Below are positions 8,540 to 17,702 of a stretch of 28,110 nucleotides of DNA, in pieces (the first letter of the stretch is position 1; every line of letters starts with the position of its first letter). The translations under genes were made by a program, and so were the position numbers. The stretch comes from an uncultured Pelagibacteraceae bacterium (lineage in GTDB: Bacteria > Pseudomonadota > Alphaproteobacteria > Pelagibacterales > Pelagibacteraceae). Location of the stretch: NCBI GenBank assembly GCA_902608065.1, contig CACLMO010000009.1, positions 1 to 28,110 of the forward strand. Direction: 5' to 3'. Under the pieces are notes generated by a model. The model ran no database searches, was not told the origin of the DNA, and saw only the letters and a program-made list of their open reading frames with translations.

Positions 8540-9427
8540 TTGAAATATCTTTCTAATAAAAAAGGATTTTTAGGCGTCGATAATAAAAGCAATATTAAAG
8601 AGAATGTCGTAATAATACCTTTTGGACTCGAAAAAACTGTAAGTTATGGAGGTGGAACTAGCAAGGGACCAAAAGAAATAATTAAAGCTTCACATCAAGT
8701 AGAATTATTCGATGAAGATTTAAATAAAGAACCTTACAAAAAAATAGGTATTAAAACTCTAAAACCATTTCCTATTAAAAAAAAAATTACTGATGCTCTT
8801 GGTCAATTAGAAAATATTAATAAACTTCTATTAAAAAAAAATAAATTTCCTCTAATATTGGGAGGTGAACATTCTTTAACTCCTGGTTCTATTAAACCTT
8901 TTGTCAAAAAATTTGGCAAAATATGTTTATTACATTTTGATGCTCATGCTGATCTTAGAGATAGTTATAATGGAAACAAATATTCTCATGCTTCGGCAAT
9001 TAGAAGATGTTTGGATAATAAAAATATTAGCGTAATATCTTTTGGTATAAGAAATATTTCTTCAAATGAAATTAATTATTTTAATAAAAATAAAAATAGA
9101 ATTAATATTTTTTGGGCAAAGGATAAAAAAAAATGGAATCTAAAAAAATTTAAAAAAATGATAAAAAACAAAAAAGTTTATATAACATTTGACGTGGATG
9201 GATTGGACAGTAGCTTAATGCCAGCAACTGGAACACCTGAGCCTGGTGGTTTATTTTGGGATGAAACAATGAACATTATAAAAATTGCTTCACAATACTC
9301 TCGAATTGTAGGAGCCGATGTAAATGAACTTTCGCCTATAAAAGGTTTTGATTCATATAATTTTTTAGCGGCAAAACTAGTATATAAAATTATTTCTTAT
9401 TCTTTTGAATTTAGGAAAACTATATAG
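8540..9427 (+). CDS. speB: Ureohydrolase, agmatinase-like (SpeB family)
   Basis: This 295-residue protein of the arginase/agmatinase family has the full set of manganese ligands: H111 (GGEHS), D134, H136 and D138 (FDAHADLRD), and D218 and D220 (FDVDGLD). The segment TGTPEPGG at 230-237 resembles agmatinases more than arginases. It would cleave agmatine to putrescine and urea. As no arginine decarboxylase is in the window, arginase activity feeding the ornithine decarboxylase two genes upstream remains possible. I use the TTG at 8540, three bases after the preceding stop, because the protein aligns from its first residues and no ATG occurs early in the frame. Its last 8 bp overlap the end of the convergent regB. 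Confidence 0.88.
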   Translation: MKYLSNKKGFLGVDNKSNIKENVVIIPFGLEKTVSYGGGTSKGPKEIIKASHQVELFDEDLNKEPYKKIGIKTLKPFPIKKKITDALGQLENINKLLLKKNKFPLILGGEHSLTPGSIKPFVKKFGKICLLHFDAHADLRDSYNGNKYSHASAIRRCLDNKNISVISFGIRNISSNEINYFNKNKNRINIFWAKDKKKWNLKKFKKMIKNKKVYITFDVDGLDSSLMPATGTPEPGGLFWDETMNIIKIASQYSRIVGADVNELSPIKGFDSYNFLAAKLVYKIISYSFEFRKTI

Positions 9428-10706
9428 CAATTAAATCTTTTGTCTGCCATTTGATAACAACCATAGCACCATTTGTTTTAAGACATTTATCAAACTTTAC
9501 GTTTGCTTTCATTCTTTCTAAAAGAGTTTTGCCAATAAAAGTTCCTAGCCCTAATCCAGATTTTGAATTAATAATTCTATTTTTTGAACGTATATAAGGT
9601 TCGCCTAATACATTTAAAATATCTTCTGAAAATCCTGGTCCATCATCACATATTTTTACTTCGGTAATCTTATTATTACTTTCCAAACTTATATCTACAA
9701 ACGAATTGCTGTATTTAACAGCATTACCTATAAAGTTTCTTAATCCATAAGTAATTTCTAATGTTCTGTCAATTTGGGGATTAAGTTTATTTTTTTCCAC
9801 AAGTAGCGATAATTTTTTTTCAGAAATTTCATTAAAAGATCTAACTATTTCATAAAGCAACTCTTCTATTTTTATATCAGATAAAAAACTATCTTCTTTA
9901 AATTTATCCTTAGAAAGATTTTTTAAAATATCTGAACATCTTTTTGTTTGTGATAAAAGTAAACTAATATCTTTTGAATATTTTTCATTATTTCCTATTT
10001 CCTTTTCTAATTCTCGAGCTATTACAGTTATGGTAGACAAAGGGGTACCTAACGAATGAGCTGCTGCTGCGGCCTGTAAACCGATAGATTCTAACTCATG
10101 TTCTTTAGCCAAAATTAACTCTAATTTATTTAAAGCTTCTGTTCTTTTTCTAGATTCGATTCCAAACCTAAATCCAAAATAGGTTAAAAAGATTAATGTT
10201 ATTATAATAGCTATCGGCAAAGCATATAAATATGTGTCCGGTACATGAAAATGTAATTCACCATAATGAGGTAAAGGTAAATTATAAATTGTCAAAACTG
10301 CTAGGGTTATTATCGTGAAAATGGACAAATTGATTGTACTCTTTAAATTTAAAAACGTTGAAGATACTATTGCAGGAACAATTAATAAAATTGAAAAGGG
10401 ATTTGTTATACCACCTGTTAGATATAATAAAAAAGATAGTTGAATAAGATCATAAAATAAAAAAAAAGTTGCAGCAAAATTGTTTAATTGATTTTTCTTA
10501 AATCTTAATTGCAAATAGAGGTTAGTTAAAACACCAAAAAAAATAATCAAAGAACAGTAAAAAAAGGGAAGCTCAAATTTAAAAAAAAAATAAACAGTGC
10601 ATATTGTTAAATACTGCCCAACTAAAGCTATCCATCTTAAAACTACTAAAGTTTTTTTGTCTAATTGAATATTATCTTTTGATGTAAAAAACTCAGAAAA
10701 TTTCAT
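9420..10706 (-). CDS. regB: RegB/PrrB/ActS-type redox sensor histidine kinase
   Basis: This 428-residue membrane kinase has about six membrane helices in residues 20-180. They contain the RegB quinone-binding signature GGITNPF at 98-104. The H-box AAAAAHSLGTPLSTI places the phosphorylated histidine at H217. A cysteine at 257 (TKRCSDILKNLS) matches the redox-active Cys region of RegB. The ATP-binding part follows, with the N-box around N328, DDGPGF at 354-359 and GLGLG at 384-388. It phosphorylates RegA in response to the quinone pool and redox state. It starts 7 bp after gyrB on the same strand, so it is probably cotranscribed with gyrB and not with regA, which is unusual for this pair. Confidence 0.94.
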   Translation of the reverse strand: MKFSEFFTSKDNIQLDKKTLVVLRWIALVGQYLTICTVYFFFKFELPFFYCSLIIFFGVLTNLYLQLRFKKNQLNNFAATFFLFYDLIQLSFLLYLTGGITNPFSILLIVPAIVSSTFLNLKSTINLSIFTIITLAVLTIYNLPLPHYGELHFHVPDTYLYALPIAIIITLIFLTYFGFRFGIESRKRTEALNKLELILAKEHELESIGLQAAAAAHSLGTPLSTITVIARELEKEIGNNEKYSKDISLLLSQTKRCSDILKNLSKDKFKEDSFLSDIKIEELLYEIVRSFNEISEKKLSLLVEKNKLNPQIDRTLEITYGLRNFIGNAVKYSNSFVDISLESNNKITEVKICDDGPGFSEDILNVLGEPYIRSKNRIINSKSGLGLGTFIGKTLLERMKANVKFDKCLKTNGAMVVIKWQTKDLIAI

Positions 10707-10713
10707 TCAGAAA

Positions 10714-12804
<2,091 letters not shown>

Positions 12805-12810
12805 TTAGTC

Positions 12811-12856
12811 TTATTTTAACATTTTTCCTCGCTTAATTAAATCTAGGTTAAAATAA
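12811..12856. repeat. Inverted repeat upstream of gyrB
   Basis: TTATTTTAAC at 12811-12820 is repeated as its exact reverse complement GTTAAAATAA at 12847-12856, with 26 bp between. It lies 19 bp upstream of the gyrB start in the 146-bp gap after dnaN. The arms contain a single G-C pair each, so in such AT-rich DNA chance is a real possibility. If functional it could be a binding site or leader structure for gyrB expression. The same gap also holds a run of 13 A (12896-12908), and no coding sequence. Confidence 0.3.
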
Positions 12857-12938
12857 CATCTTAAATTAGCCTTGATACTGAATGATAACTAGACGAAAAA
12901 AAAAAAAATAAGCTAAAATCTAATTAAAATAGAATAAA

Positions 12939-14054
12939 TCAAATTTTCATCGGCATAACGACGTGAAAACTATATTTATCAGATAAATCCTTAATCAAAA
13001 CCGGAGAACCTGCATCTTTTAAATTTATAATTATTGAATCACTTTCAATTTGAGATGCTATATCAATTAAATATCTGCTATTAAAACTTATATTTATCTC
13101 TTCTGAGTTAAAATTTACTTTTATGTTTTCAAATCCTTCTCCGCTATTAGGGCTGTTTACTGACAAGTTTAATGAATCTTTAGCAATAGCCATTTTTAAA
13201 CCTTCTTTTCGATCTAAAGAAACTGTCGTAACTCTTTCTACAGAATTTTTAAATTCATTTAAGTTAATTTGTAAAACTTTATCATTATTTTTTGGAATAA
13301 CTTTGCTATAATCAGGAAATCTTCCGTCAATAACCTTGGAAATTAAAACTCCATTATTCATTTCAAATTTAATTTTTGATTTACTACTTGATATTCTTAC
13401 ATTGCTACTATTTTGCTCTAATAAAGAGATAAGTTGATAGATTGTTTTTTTTGGCAATATTATAGGATTAAAATTTATATCACTTTTAATTTCTAAACTG
13501 CTTGAAGAAAGCCTGTGACTATCTGTTGCAACTCCAGTCAAAAATGATTTGTTTTCAAGAATGGTTTTATGAAGATAGATTCCGTTTAAATAATGTCTTG
13601 TTTCATCATTAGAAATTGAAATTTTTGTTTTATTTAAAAGATTTAGTAATTTTTGTGAAGAGACCTCAAAAGCATTTTGTTCAAAATTTTCATCAGACAA
13701 TGGGAATTGATCTGATGGTATGCAAAGTAAATTAAATTTAGAATTACCTGAGACTAACTTTAATTTATTTATGCTTTGTAGTGAAAGTTCAACTTTTGAA
13801 TTAGTTTCTAACTTTCTTAATATATCGTAAAGTACACTTGCTGATGTTGTGGTTGTTCCTTCCTTTTTTACTTCTTGTAATTTAATTTCCTCATAATAAA
13901 TTATATCTAGATCGGTAGCTGTTATTTTAATTTTGGATTCTTTAGCTTCCATTAATATATTTGATAAAATTGGAAGAGTTGCTTTTTTTTCTATAACTCC
14001 ATTTGCGTTACCTAAAGATTTAAGAAAGATATCCCTATTTACAGCTATTTCCAT
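12939..14054 (-). CDS. dnaN: DNA polymerase III sliding clamp (beta subunit)
   Basis: This 371-residue protein is normal length for the beta clamp. The start MEIAVNRDIFLKSLGNANGVIEKKATLPILSN is recognisable in its parts (for instance KKATLPILSNILMEA). The repeated clamp folds follow, with DGRFPDYSKVIP near 240-252, ATDSHRLS in the middle domain, and the typical C-terminal HVVMPMKI, which ends in the conserved PMR/K-type tail. It encircles DNA and tethers the replicase and other partners. It begins 8 bp after dnaA on the same strand, so the two are probably one operon. In many bacteria recF follows dnaN; here gyrB follows directly after 146 non-coding bp. Confidence 0.96.
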   Translation of the reverse strand: MEIAVNRDIFLKSLGNANGVIEKKATLPILSNILMEAKESKIKITATDLDIIYYEEIKLQEVKKEGTTTTSASVLYDILRKLETNSKVELSLQSINKLKLVSGNSKFNLLCIPSDQFPLSDENFEQNAFEVSSQKLLNLLNKTKISISNDETRHYLNGIYLHKTILENKSFLTGVATDSHRLSSSSLEIKSDINFNPIILPKKTIYQLISLLEQNSSNVRISSSKSKIKFEMNNGVLISKVIDGRFPDYSKVIPKNNDKVLQINLNEFKNSVERVTTVSLDRKEGLKMAIAKDSLNLSVNSPNSGEGFENIKVNFNSEEINISFNSRYLIDIASQIESDSIIINLKDAGSPVLIKDLSDKYSFHVVMPMKI

Positions 14055-14062
14055 TTTTTAGA

Positions 14063-15451
14063 TTAAATAAGCTTTTTTTTAATTTCACTTACACTATGTT
14101 TAATATCGTTGTCTTTCTTGATTAACTCTTCAATTTTTTTTACAGCATGTATAACCGTTGTATGATCTCTGTTAGAAAATTTTCTTCCTATCTCAGGCAA
14201 TGAATTGGTAGTAAGTTGTTTTGCAAGATACATTGCTATCTGTCTAGGTCTAGCTAAAGATCTAGATCTTCTGACGGACAACATTTGATCAAGATTAAGA
14301 TTAAAGTATGCACTTACTATATTTTGAATAGTTTCCACATTTATTGACTTACTGTTGCTTCCTATAAAATCTTTTAAAATTAGTTCACAATCATTAATAT
14401 TTGGTGATCTTGTATTTATTTTACTAAATGCTAGTACCCTATTTAATGCCCCCACCAATTCTCTGATACTTGTTGTGATTTTTAAAGCTAAAAAATTAAA
14501 AACCTCGTCATTTAGATCGTAGCTCTCATTAAAATTTTTTTGTATCTCTCTAAATTTACTTTTTAAAATTCTAACTCTTAAAGCTAGATTTGGAGGCTGT
14601 ATATCTATAACCAAACCACCGGATAAACGAGATTTTATTCTTTCTTGAATTCTATCAAGACTTGTTGGTGATCTATCAGATGAAATTATAATTTGCGAAC
14701 CTTTTTCAATTAAGTCATTAAATGTGTGAAAAAATTCTTCTTGCATGGCTTGTTTACCGCCAACAAATTGAATGTCATCAATGATAAATACATTAGATTT
14801 TCTAAAAAAATCTTTAAATTTAACCATATCATTATTTTTTATAGATCTTATAAAGTGATACATAAATCTCTCAGCAGATATAAACATAACCTTTTTAACT
14901 GAACCAATTTCTATACCAATTGCATTTAAAAGATGGGTTTTCCCCATTCCTACTCCTCCATAAATAAAAAGTGGATTGTAATGAGCAGATTCTACACATA
15001 CTTTTTTTGCAGCTGTAAATGCTAGTTCATTACTTTCTCCAACAATAAAATTTTCAAAATTATAATTTAGATTAAATCTATTATAATTTAATAAGGAACT
15101 TTCAATATGAGAAACTTGTGGATTTTTCTTTATTTCCTTATTTTCAAATTTTTCTATTTTTTCATCAATTAAAAATTCTATTCTCTGAATAGTCTGCTTG
15201 TATGTTTTTATTATATCTAACATTTTGTCAGCATATCTCGAAACAATCCAATCTCTAACAAATCTAGTTGGAGCTGATAAAATAACATAGTGATTAAATT
15301 CTTTTTTTAAATATATATTTTTAATCCAACTTTCATAAACATCATTTCCAAAAGAAATTTTAAATTTATTAAGCACATCGTCCCATTTAAGAAGATTTTC
15401 TTCTTGAGCTATATCAGTGGCAATATTTTTTTGTATTAAATTGTCTTTCAT
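14063..15451 (-). CDS. dnaA: Chromosomal replication initiator DnaA
   Basis: This 462-residue protein shows all four DnaA domains: the N-terminal helicase-loading domain (about 20-90), a short variable linker, the AAA+ domain with Walker A GGVGMGKT at 165-172 and Walker B VFIIDD at 222-227, and the DNA-binding domain. In the last, SRSLARPRQIAMYLAKQLT (396-414) and the DnaA-box reading motif RDHTTVIHA (428-436) are intact. It binds DnaA boxes and opens the origin. It heads the dnaA-dnaN-gyrB block; the 313-bp region upstream, toward rpsT, carries direct repeats that may serve its regulation. Confidence 0.97.
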   Translation of the reverse strand: MKDNLIQKNIATDIAQEENLLKWDDVLNKFKISFGNDVYESWIKNIYLKKEFNHYVILSAPTRFVRDWIVSRYADKMLDIIKTYKQTIQRIEFLIDEKIEKFENKEIKKNPQVSHIESSLLNYNRFNLNYNFENFIVGESNELAFTAAKKVCVESAHYNPLFIYGGVGMGKTHLLNAIGIEIGSVKKVMFISAERFMYHFIRSIKNNDMVKFKDFFRKSNVFIIDDIQFVGGKQAMQEEFFHTFNDLIEKGSQIIISSDRSPTSLDRIQERIKSRLSGGLVIDIQPPNLALRVRILKSKFREIQKNFNESYDLNDEVFNFLALKITTSIRELVGALNRVLAFSKINTRSPNINDCELILKDFIGSNSKSINVETIQNIVSAYFNLNLDQMLSVRRSRSLARPRQIAMYLAKQLTTNSLPEIGRKFSNRDHTTVIHAVKKIEELIKKDNDIKHSVSEIKKKLI

Positions 15452-15510
15452 AAAGAAATTTTTTTGAATGAGTATTTTTATTTTTTTTTTAACAATCTGA
15501 CAAGGTCTAC

Positions 15511-15580
15511 AGGTTGTATTAAAAAATAAATTTTATATTTTTTTTTGAAAAAAATATTTAGGTTGTATAAAATAAATTTT
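15511..15580 (+). repeat. Imperfect direct repeats upstream of dnaA
   Basis: Two copies of a motif that begins AGGTTGTAT and ends AATAAATTTT lie at 15511-15534 and 15560-15580, starting 49 bp apart. The first has three extra A residues in its centre; otherwise they are nearly identical over 21 positions. They lie 60-130 bp upstream of the dnaA start. A repeated element of this kind at dnaA suggests a regulator binding site, possibly DnaA itself, since the minus strand reads TTATACAACCT in copy 2. The function is inferred. Confidence 0.45.
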
Positions 15581-15599
15581 AGTAAACTTTCTTTGATCT

Positions 15600-15605
15600 A
15601 TTATA
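15600..15605 (-). promoter_or_regulatory. Candidate -10 box for dnaA
   Basis: The minus strand reads TATAAT at 15605-15600, the perfect sigma-70 -10 consensus, about 150 bp upstream of the dnaA ATG. The best -35 nearby is a weak TTGCTA with a 15-bp spacer. In sequence this AT-rich, TATAAT alone is weak evidence. Confidence 0.25.
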
Positions 15606-15764
15606 AAACTAAATTACAGGTAGCAAAATTAAGTTTATAAATGAATGATATGCAACTTTAAATGATATTTAACTATATGTTGTTTAAATTTTTAAAATTA
15701 ATTTTTATTTAGTTTGGTCTATTTGAAGAACAAATAAATTATTTAACAACCTTGGATTGACTAT

Positions 15765-16031
15765 TTATTTTTTTAATTTTTTTAACTTCTTTTCAATTCT
15801 AGAAATTTTTCTTGAAACAGTTTTTTTGTTTATAACATTGGTTTTTGCAATTTTCATCAATCGTGAGTAGAATTCTGGTAAAAAACTATTCGCTTCCTTT
15901 GTTTTTCCTGAATCTATATAGCCCATCATTTGTTTCACAGCAGATTTGTATTTACTTTTTCTTATCCTATTAATTGAAGTTTGCACTTCAGTTCTTTTCG
16001 TACGTCTTATTGCAGATTTTGTATTTGGCAT
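15765..16031 (-). CDS. rpsT: 30S ribosomal protein S20
   Basis: This 88-residue, very basic protein starts MPNTKSAIRRTKRTEVQ and contains NRIRKSKYKSAVKQM and NVINKKTVSRKISRIEKKLKKLKK, which are typical of S20. It binds 16S rRNA in the small subunit. Position between mutM and dnaA is the common alphaproteobacterial order. There is no clear Shine-Dalgarno before the ATG at 16031. A short GC-containing hairpin sits in the 48-bp gap upstream. Confidence 0.95.
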   Translation of the reverse strand: MPNTKSAIRRTKRTEVQTSINRIRKSKYKSAVKQMMGYIDSGKTKEANSFLPEFYSRLMKIAKTNVINKKTVSRKISRIEKKLKKLKK

Positions 16032-16054
16032 AAAAGTGGTGAATGTATATCTTT

Positions 16055-16072
16055 TTGACCCTTTTCGGTCAA
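16055..16072 (-). promoter_or_regulatory. Hairpin in the rpsT leader
   Basis: On the minus strand TTGACC-GAAAAG-GGTCAA forms a perfect 6-bp stem with a 6-base loop, 24 bp upstream of the rpsT start and 7 bp after the mutM stop. It is followed by A and not T residues in the direction of transcription, so it is not an ordinary terminator. It could be an RNA processing or S20 autoregulation element. Three G-C pairs in otherwise AT-rich DNA make it stand out. Confidence 0.35.
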
Positions 16073-16079
16073 TACCAAT

Positions 16080-16943
16080 TTATTTTTGACAACTATTGCA
16101 GTAAAAGGTTGACCTGTTGGATATAAACATTTTTTTTATTTTGCCTTTGCACGATATACGTGAACAATTTTTATTTTCATTTCCATATACTTTAAAAAAT
16201 TGCTGAAAATTGCCAACTTTGCCTAATGTATTTTGAAAATCTCTAATAGACGAACCTCCCTTGGAAATTGAAAACTTTAGAACATTTTTAATGTTTTTTA
16301 TTAATTTTTGAATTTCGTTTTTATTTAAAGCATTGCACATTCTAATTGGACTTATCTTTGAAATAAATAAAACTTCATTTACATAAATATTTCCAAGACC
16401 AGAAATAAAAGTTTGATCCATCAATAAAGTTTTAATATTTTTTTTTCTATTTTGAACAAAATTATAAAAATATTTTACATTAAGTGATTTATTAAAAGGA
16501 TCTAGCCCAAGTTTTTTTAAGAAAGTAATTTCTTCTAGTTTATTAGTTTTATAAAATTTAAAAAACCCAAATCTTCTTACATCATTATAAATTAAGGTAA
16601 AACTATTATTTAAAATAAAGTAGATATGATTATGTTTGTGTAAAATATTTAAATCATAATAAAAACTTGTTTTAAAAATAAAATTATCTGTTTTTCTAAT
16701 AAGCAATAATTTACCAGTCATCCCTAGATGTATTAAAAGAACGCTTTTTTTAAAATGAAAAATTAGGTATTTAGATTTTCTTGAAATTTTAAATATTTTC
16801 TCACCAACTAAATTTTTACTAAACTCTTTGGGTAATTTATAACGTAAATTTCTATTGTTTATTTTAATATCAATAATTTTTGCTTTATTTATCATTTTAG
16901 CTAAAGATCTTTTTACAATTTCTATTTCTGGAAGTTCTGGCAT
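16080..16943 (-). CDS. mutM: Formamidopyrimidine-DNA glycosylase (Fpg/MutM)
   Basis: This 287-residue base excision repair enzyme removes 8-oxoguanine and other oxidised purines. The catalytic N-terminus MPELPEIE (P2, E3) is intact. LIHLGMTGKLL contains the conserved loop lysine, YNDVRRFGFF follows, and the helix-two-turn-helix region has TLLMDQTFISGLGNIYVNEVLF. The C-terminal zinc finger has C260, C265, C282 and C285, so the first pair is spaced C-x4-C instead of the usual C-x2-C, while the 16-residue loop and R277 are normal. It is divergent from ubiE across 52 bp and lies 48 bp upstream of rpsT on the same strand. Confidence 0.94.
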   Translation of the reverse strand: MPELPEIEIVKRSLAKMINKAKIIDIKINNRNLRYKLPKEFSKNLVGEKIFKISRKSKYLIFHFKKSVLLIHLGMTGKLLLIRKTDNFIFKTSFYYDLNILHKHNHIYFILNNSFTLIYNDVRRFGFFKFYKTNKLEEITFLKKLGLDPFNKSLNVKYFYNFVQNRKKNIKTLLMDQTFISGLGNIYVNEVLFISKISPIRMCNALNKNEIQKLIKNIKNVLKFSISKGGSSIRDFQNTLGKVGNFQQFFKVYGNENKNCSRISCKGKIKKMFISNRSTFYCNSCQK

Positions 16944-16995
16944 TTATAAATTATATATATTGTGAAAAAACTTAACATATGATCTATTAAATTAA

Positions 16996-17700
16996 ATGAA
17001 AACCTATCAAAAAAATAAAGCTGAAAAAGTTACCAAAGTTTTCCAGGATGTTTTTGATAAATATGACATTATGAATGATATAATGTCTCTAGGTGTTCAT
17101 AGATTATGGAAAAAGACATTTATAAACGTATTGAACCCACAGATAGATACTAAATTAATTGACGTTGCTTCAGGCACAGGAGATATTGCAAAATTATTCT
17201 TAGAGAAAGTAAATTACAAAAGTAATGTATGTTGCGTGGATGAAAATAAGAAAATGCTTGAACTAAATAAAAAAAAATTTGAACAAAAAAGTAAAATAAG
17301 ATGGTACTGTAATAGAGCAACTAAACTTCCATTCAAAGATAATTATTTTAATTACTATACAATTAGTTTTGGTATAAGAAATGTTGAAAATATTGATAAA
17401 GCTCTTAAAGAAGCTTTTCGAGTTTTGAAACCAGGTGGAAGATTTTTGTGTCTAGAATTTTCAAAGATTAAAAATGAAATTTTAAACAACTTTTACAAAA
17501 TATACTCTAGATCAATACCCAAATTAGGAAAAATTGTAGTTGGTAAATCTGAACCTTACGAGTATTTAATTAAAAGTATAGATGAATTCTATTCGCAAGA
17601 AGAACTAATAAAATTACTAAAAAAAAATAATTTTACAAATGTAAATTACAGAAACTTAAGTGGAGGAATAGTAGCAATTCACTCTGCTTGGAAAATTTAA
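16996..17700 (+). CDS. ubiE: Ubiquinone/menaquinone C-methyltransferase UbiE
   Basis: This 234-residue SAM-dependent methyltransferase has the UbiE N-terminal signature VFQDVFDKYDIMNDIMSLGVHRLWK (residues 15-39). The SAM-binding motif DVASGTGDIA is at 56-65, and the second signature YTISFGIRNVENIDKALKE is near 122-140. It methylates the benzoquinol ring in ubiquinone synthesis. It is the first gene of a run of plus-strand genes; the ubiB gene follows after 2 bp if its ATG is used. The start is the ATG at 16996; no strong ribosome binding site is visible. Confidence 0.96.
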   Translation: MKTYQKNKAEKVTKVFQDVFDKYDIMNDIMSLGVHRLWKKTFINVLNPQIDTKLIDVASGTGDIAKLFLEKVNYKSNVCCVDENKKMLELNKKKFEQKSKIRWYCNRATKLPFKDNYFNYYTISFGIRNVENIDKALKEAFRVLKPGGRFLCLEFSKIKNEILNNFYKIYSRSIPKLGKIVVGKSEPYEYLIKSIDEFYSQEELIKLLKKNNFTNVNYRNLSGGIVAIHSAWKI

Positions 17701-17702
17701 AA

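Larger units (their letters stand above)
15452..15764. other. 313-bp AT-rich intergenic region between rpsT and dnaA
   Basis: No gene is seen in this region. It holds long T and A tracts (for example T-rich 15475-15490), the direct repeats described separately, and a TATAAT on the minus strand at 15605-15600 that could be the dnaA promoter. The motif AGGTTGT occurs at 15511 and 15560 on the plus strand, and its complement ACAACCT occurs around 15746-15752. The minus-strand version of the second copy reads TTATACAAC, which matches the first seven positions of a DnaA box (TTATNCACA) but not the last two. It is the longest non-coding stretch here and the obvious place for dnaA control. I see no cluster of consensus DnaA boxes that would make it a convincing origin. 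Confidence 0.5.

Noticed and set aside
12896..12908. Run of 13 A in the dnaN-gyrB gap as a minus-strand terminator T tract
   Set aside because: No stable hairpin precedes it on the minus strand.
14330..14341. TTTCCACAT, a near-consensus DnaA box
   Set aside because: It lies singly inside the dnaA coding sequence, where one chance match is expected.
15452..15764. Chromosomal replication origin
   Set aside because: Location by dnaA and high AT content are suggestive, but there is no cluster of consensus DnaA boxes, and in several Alphaproteobacteria the origin is not next to dnaA. Reported only as a regulatory region with repeats.
17688..17702. TTG as the ubiB start
   Set aside because: It would overlap the ubiE end and add only five residues without conserved content; the ATG at 17703 directly after the ubiE stop fits better.
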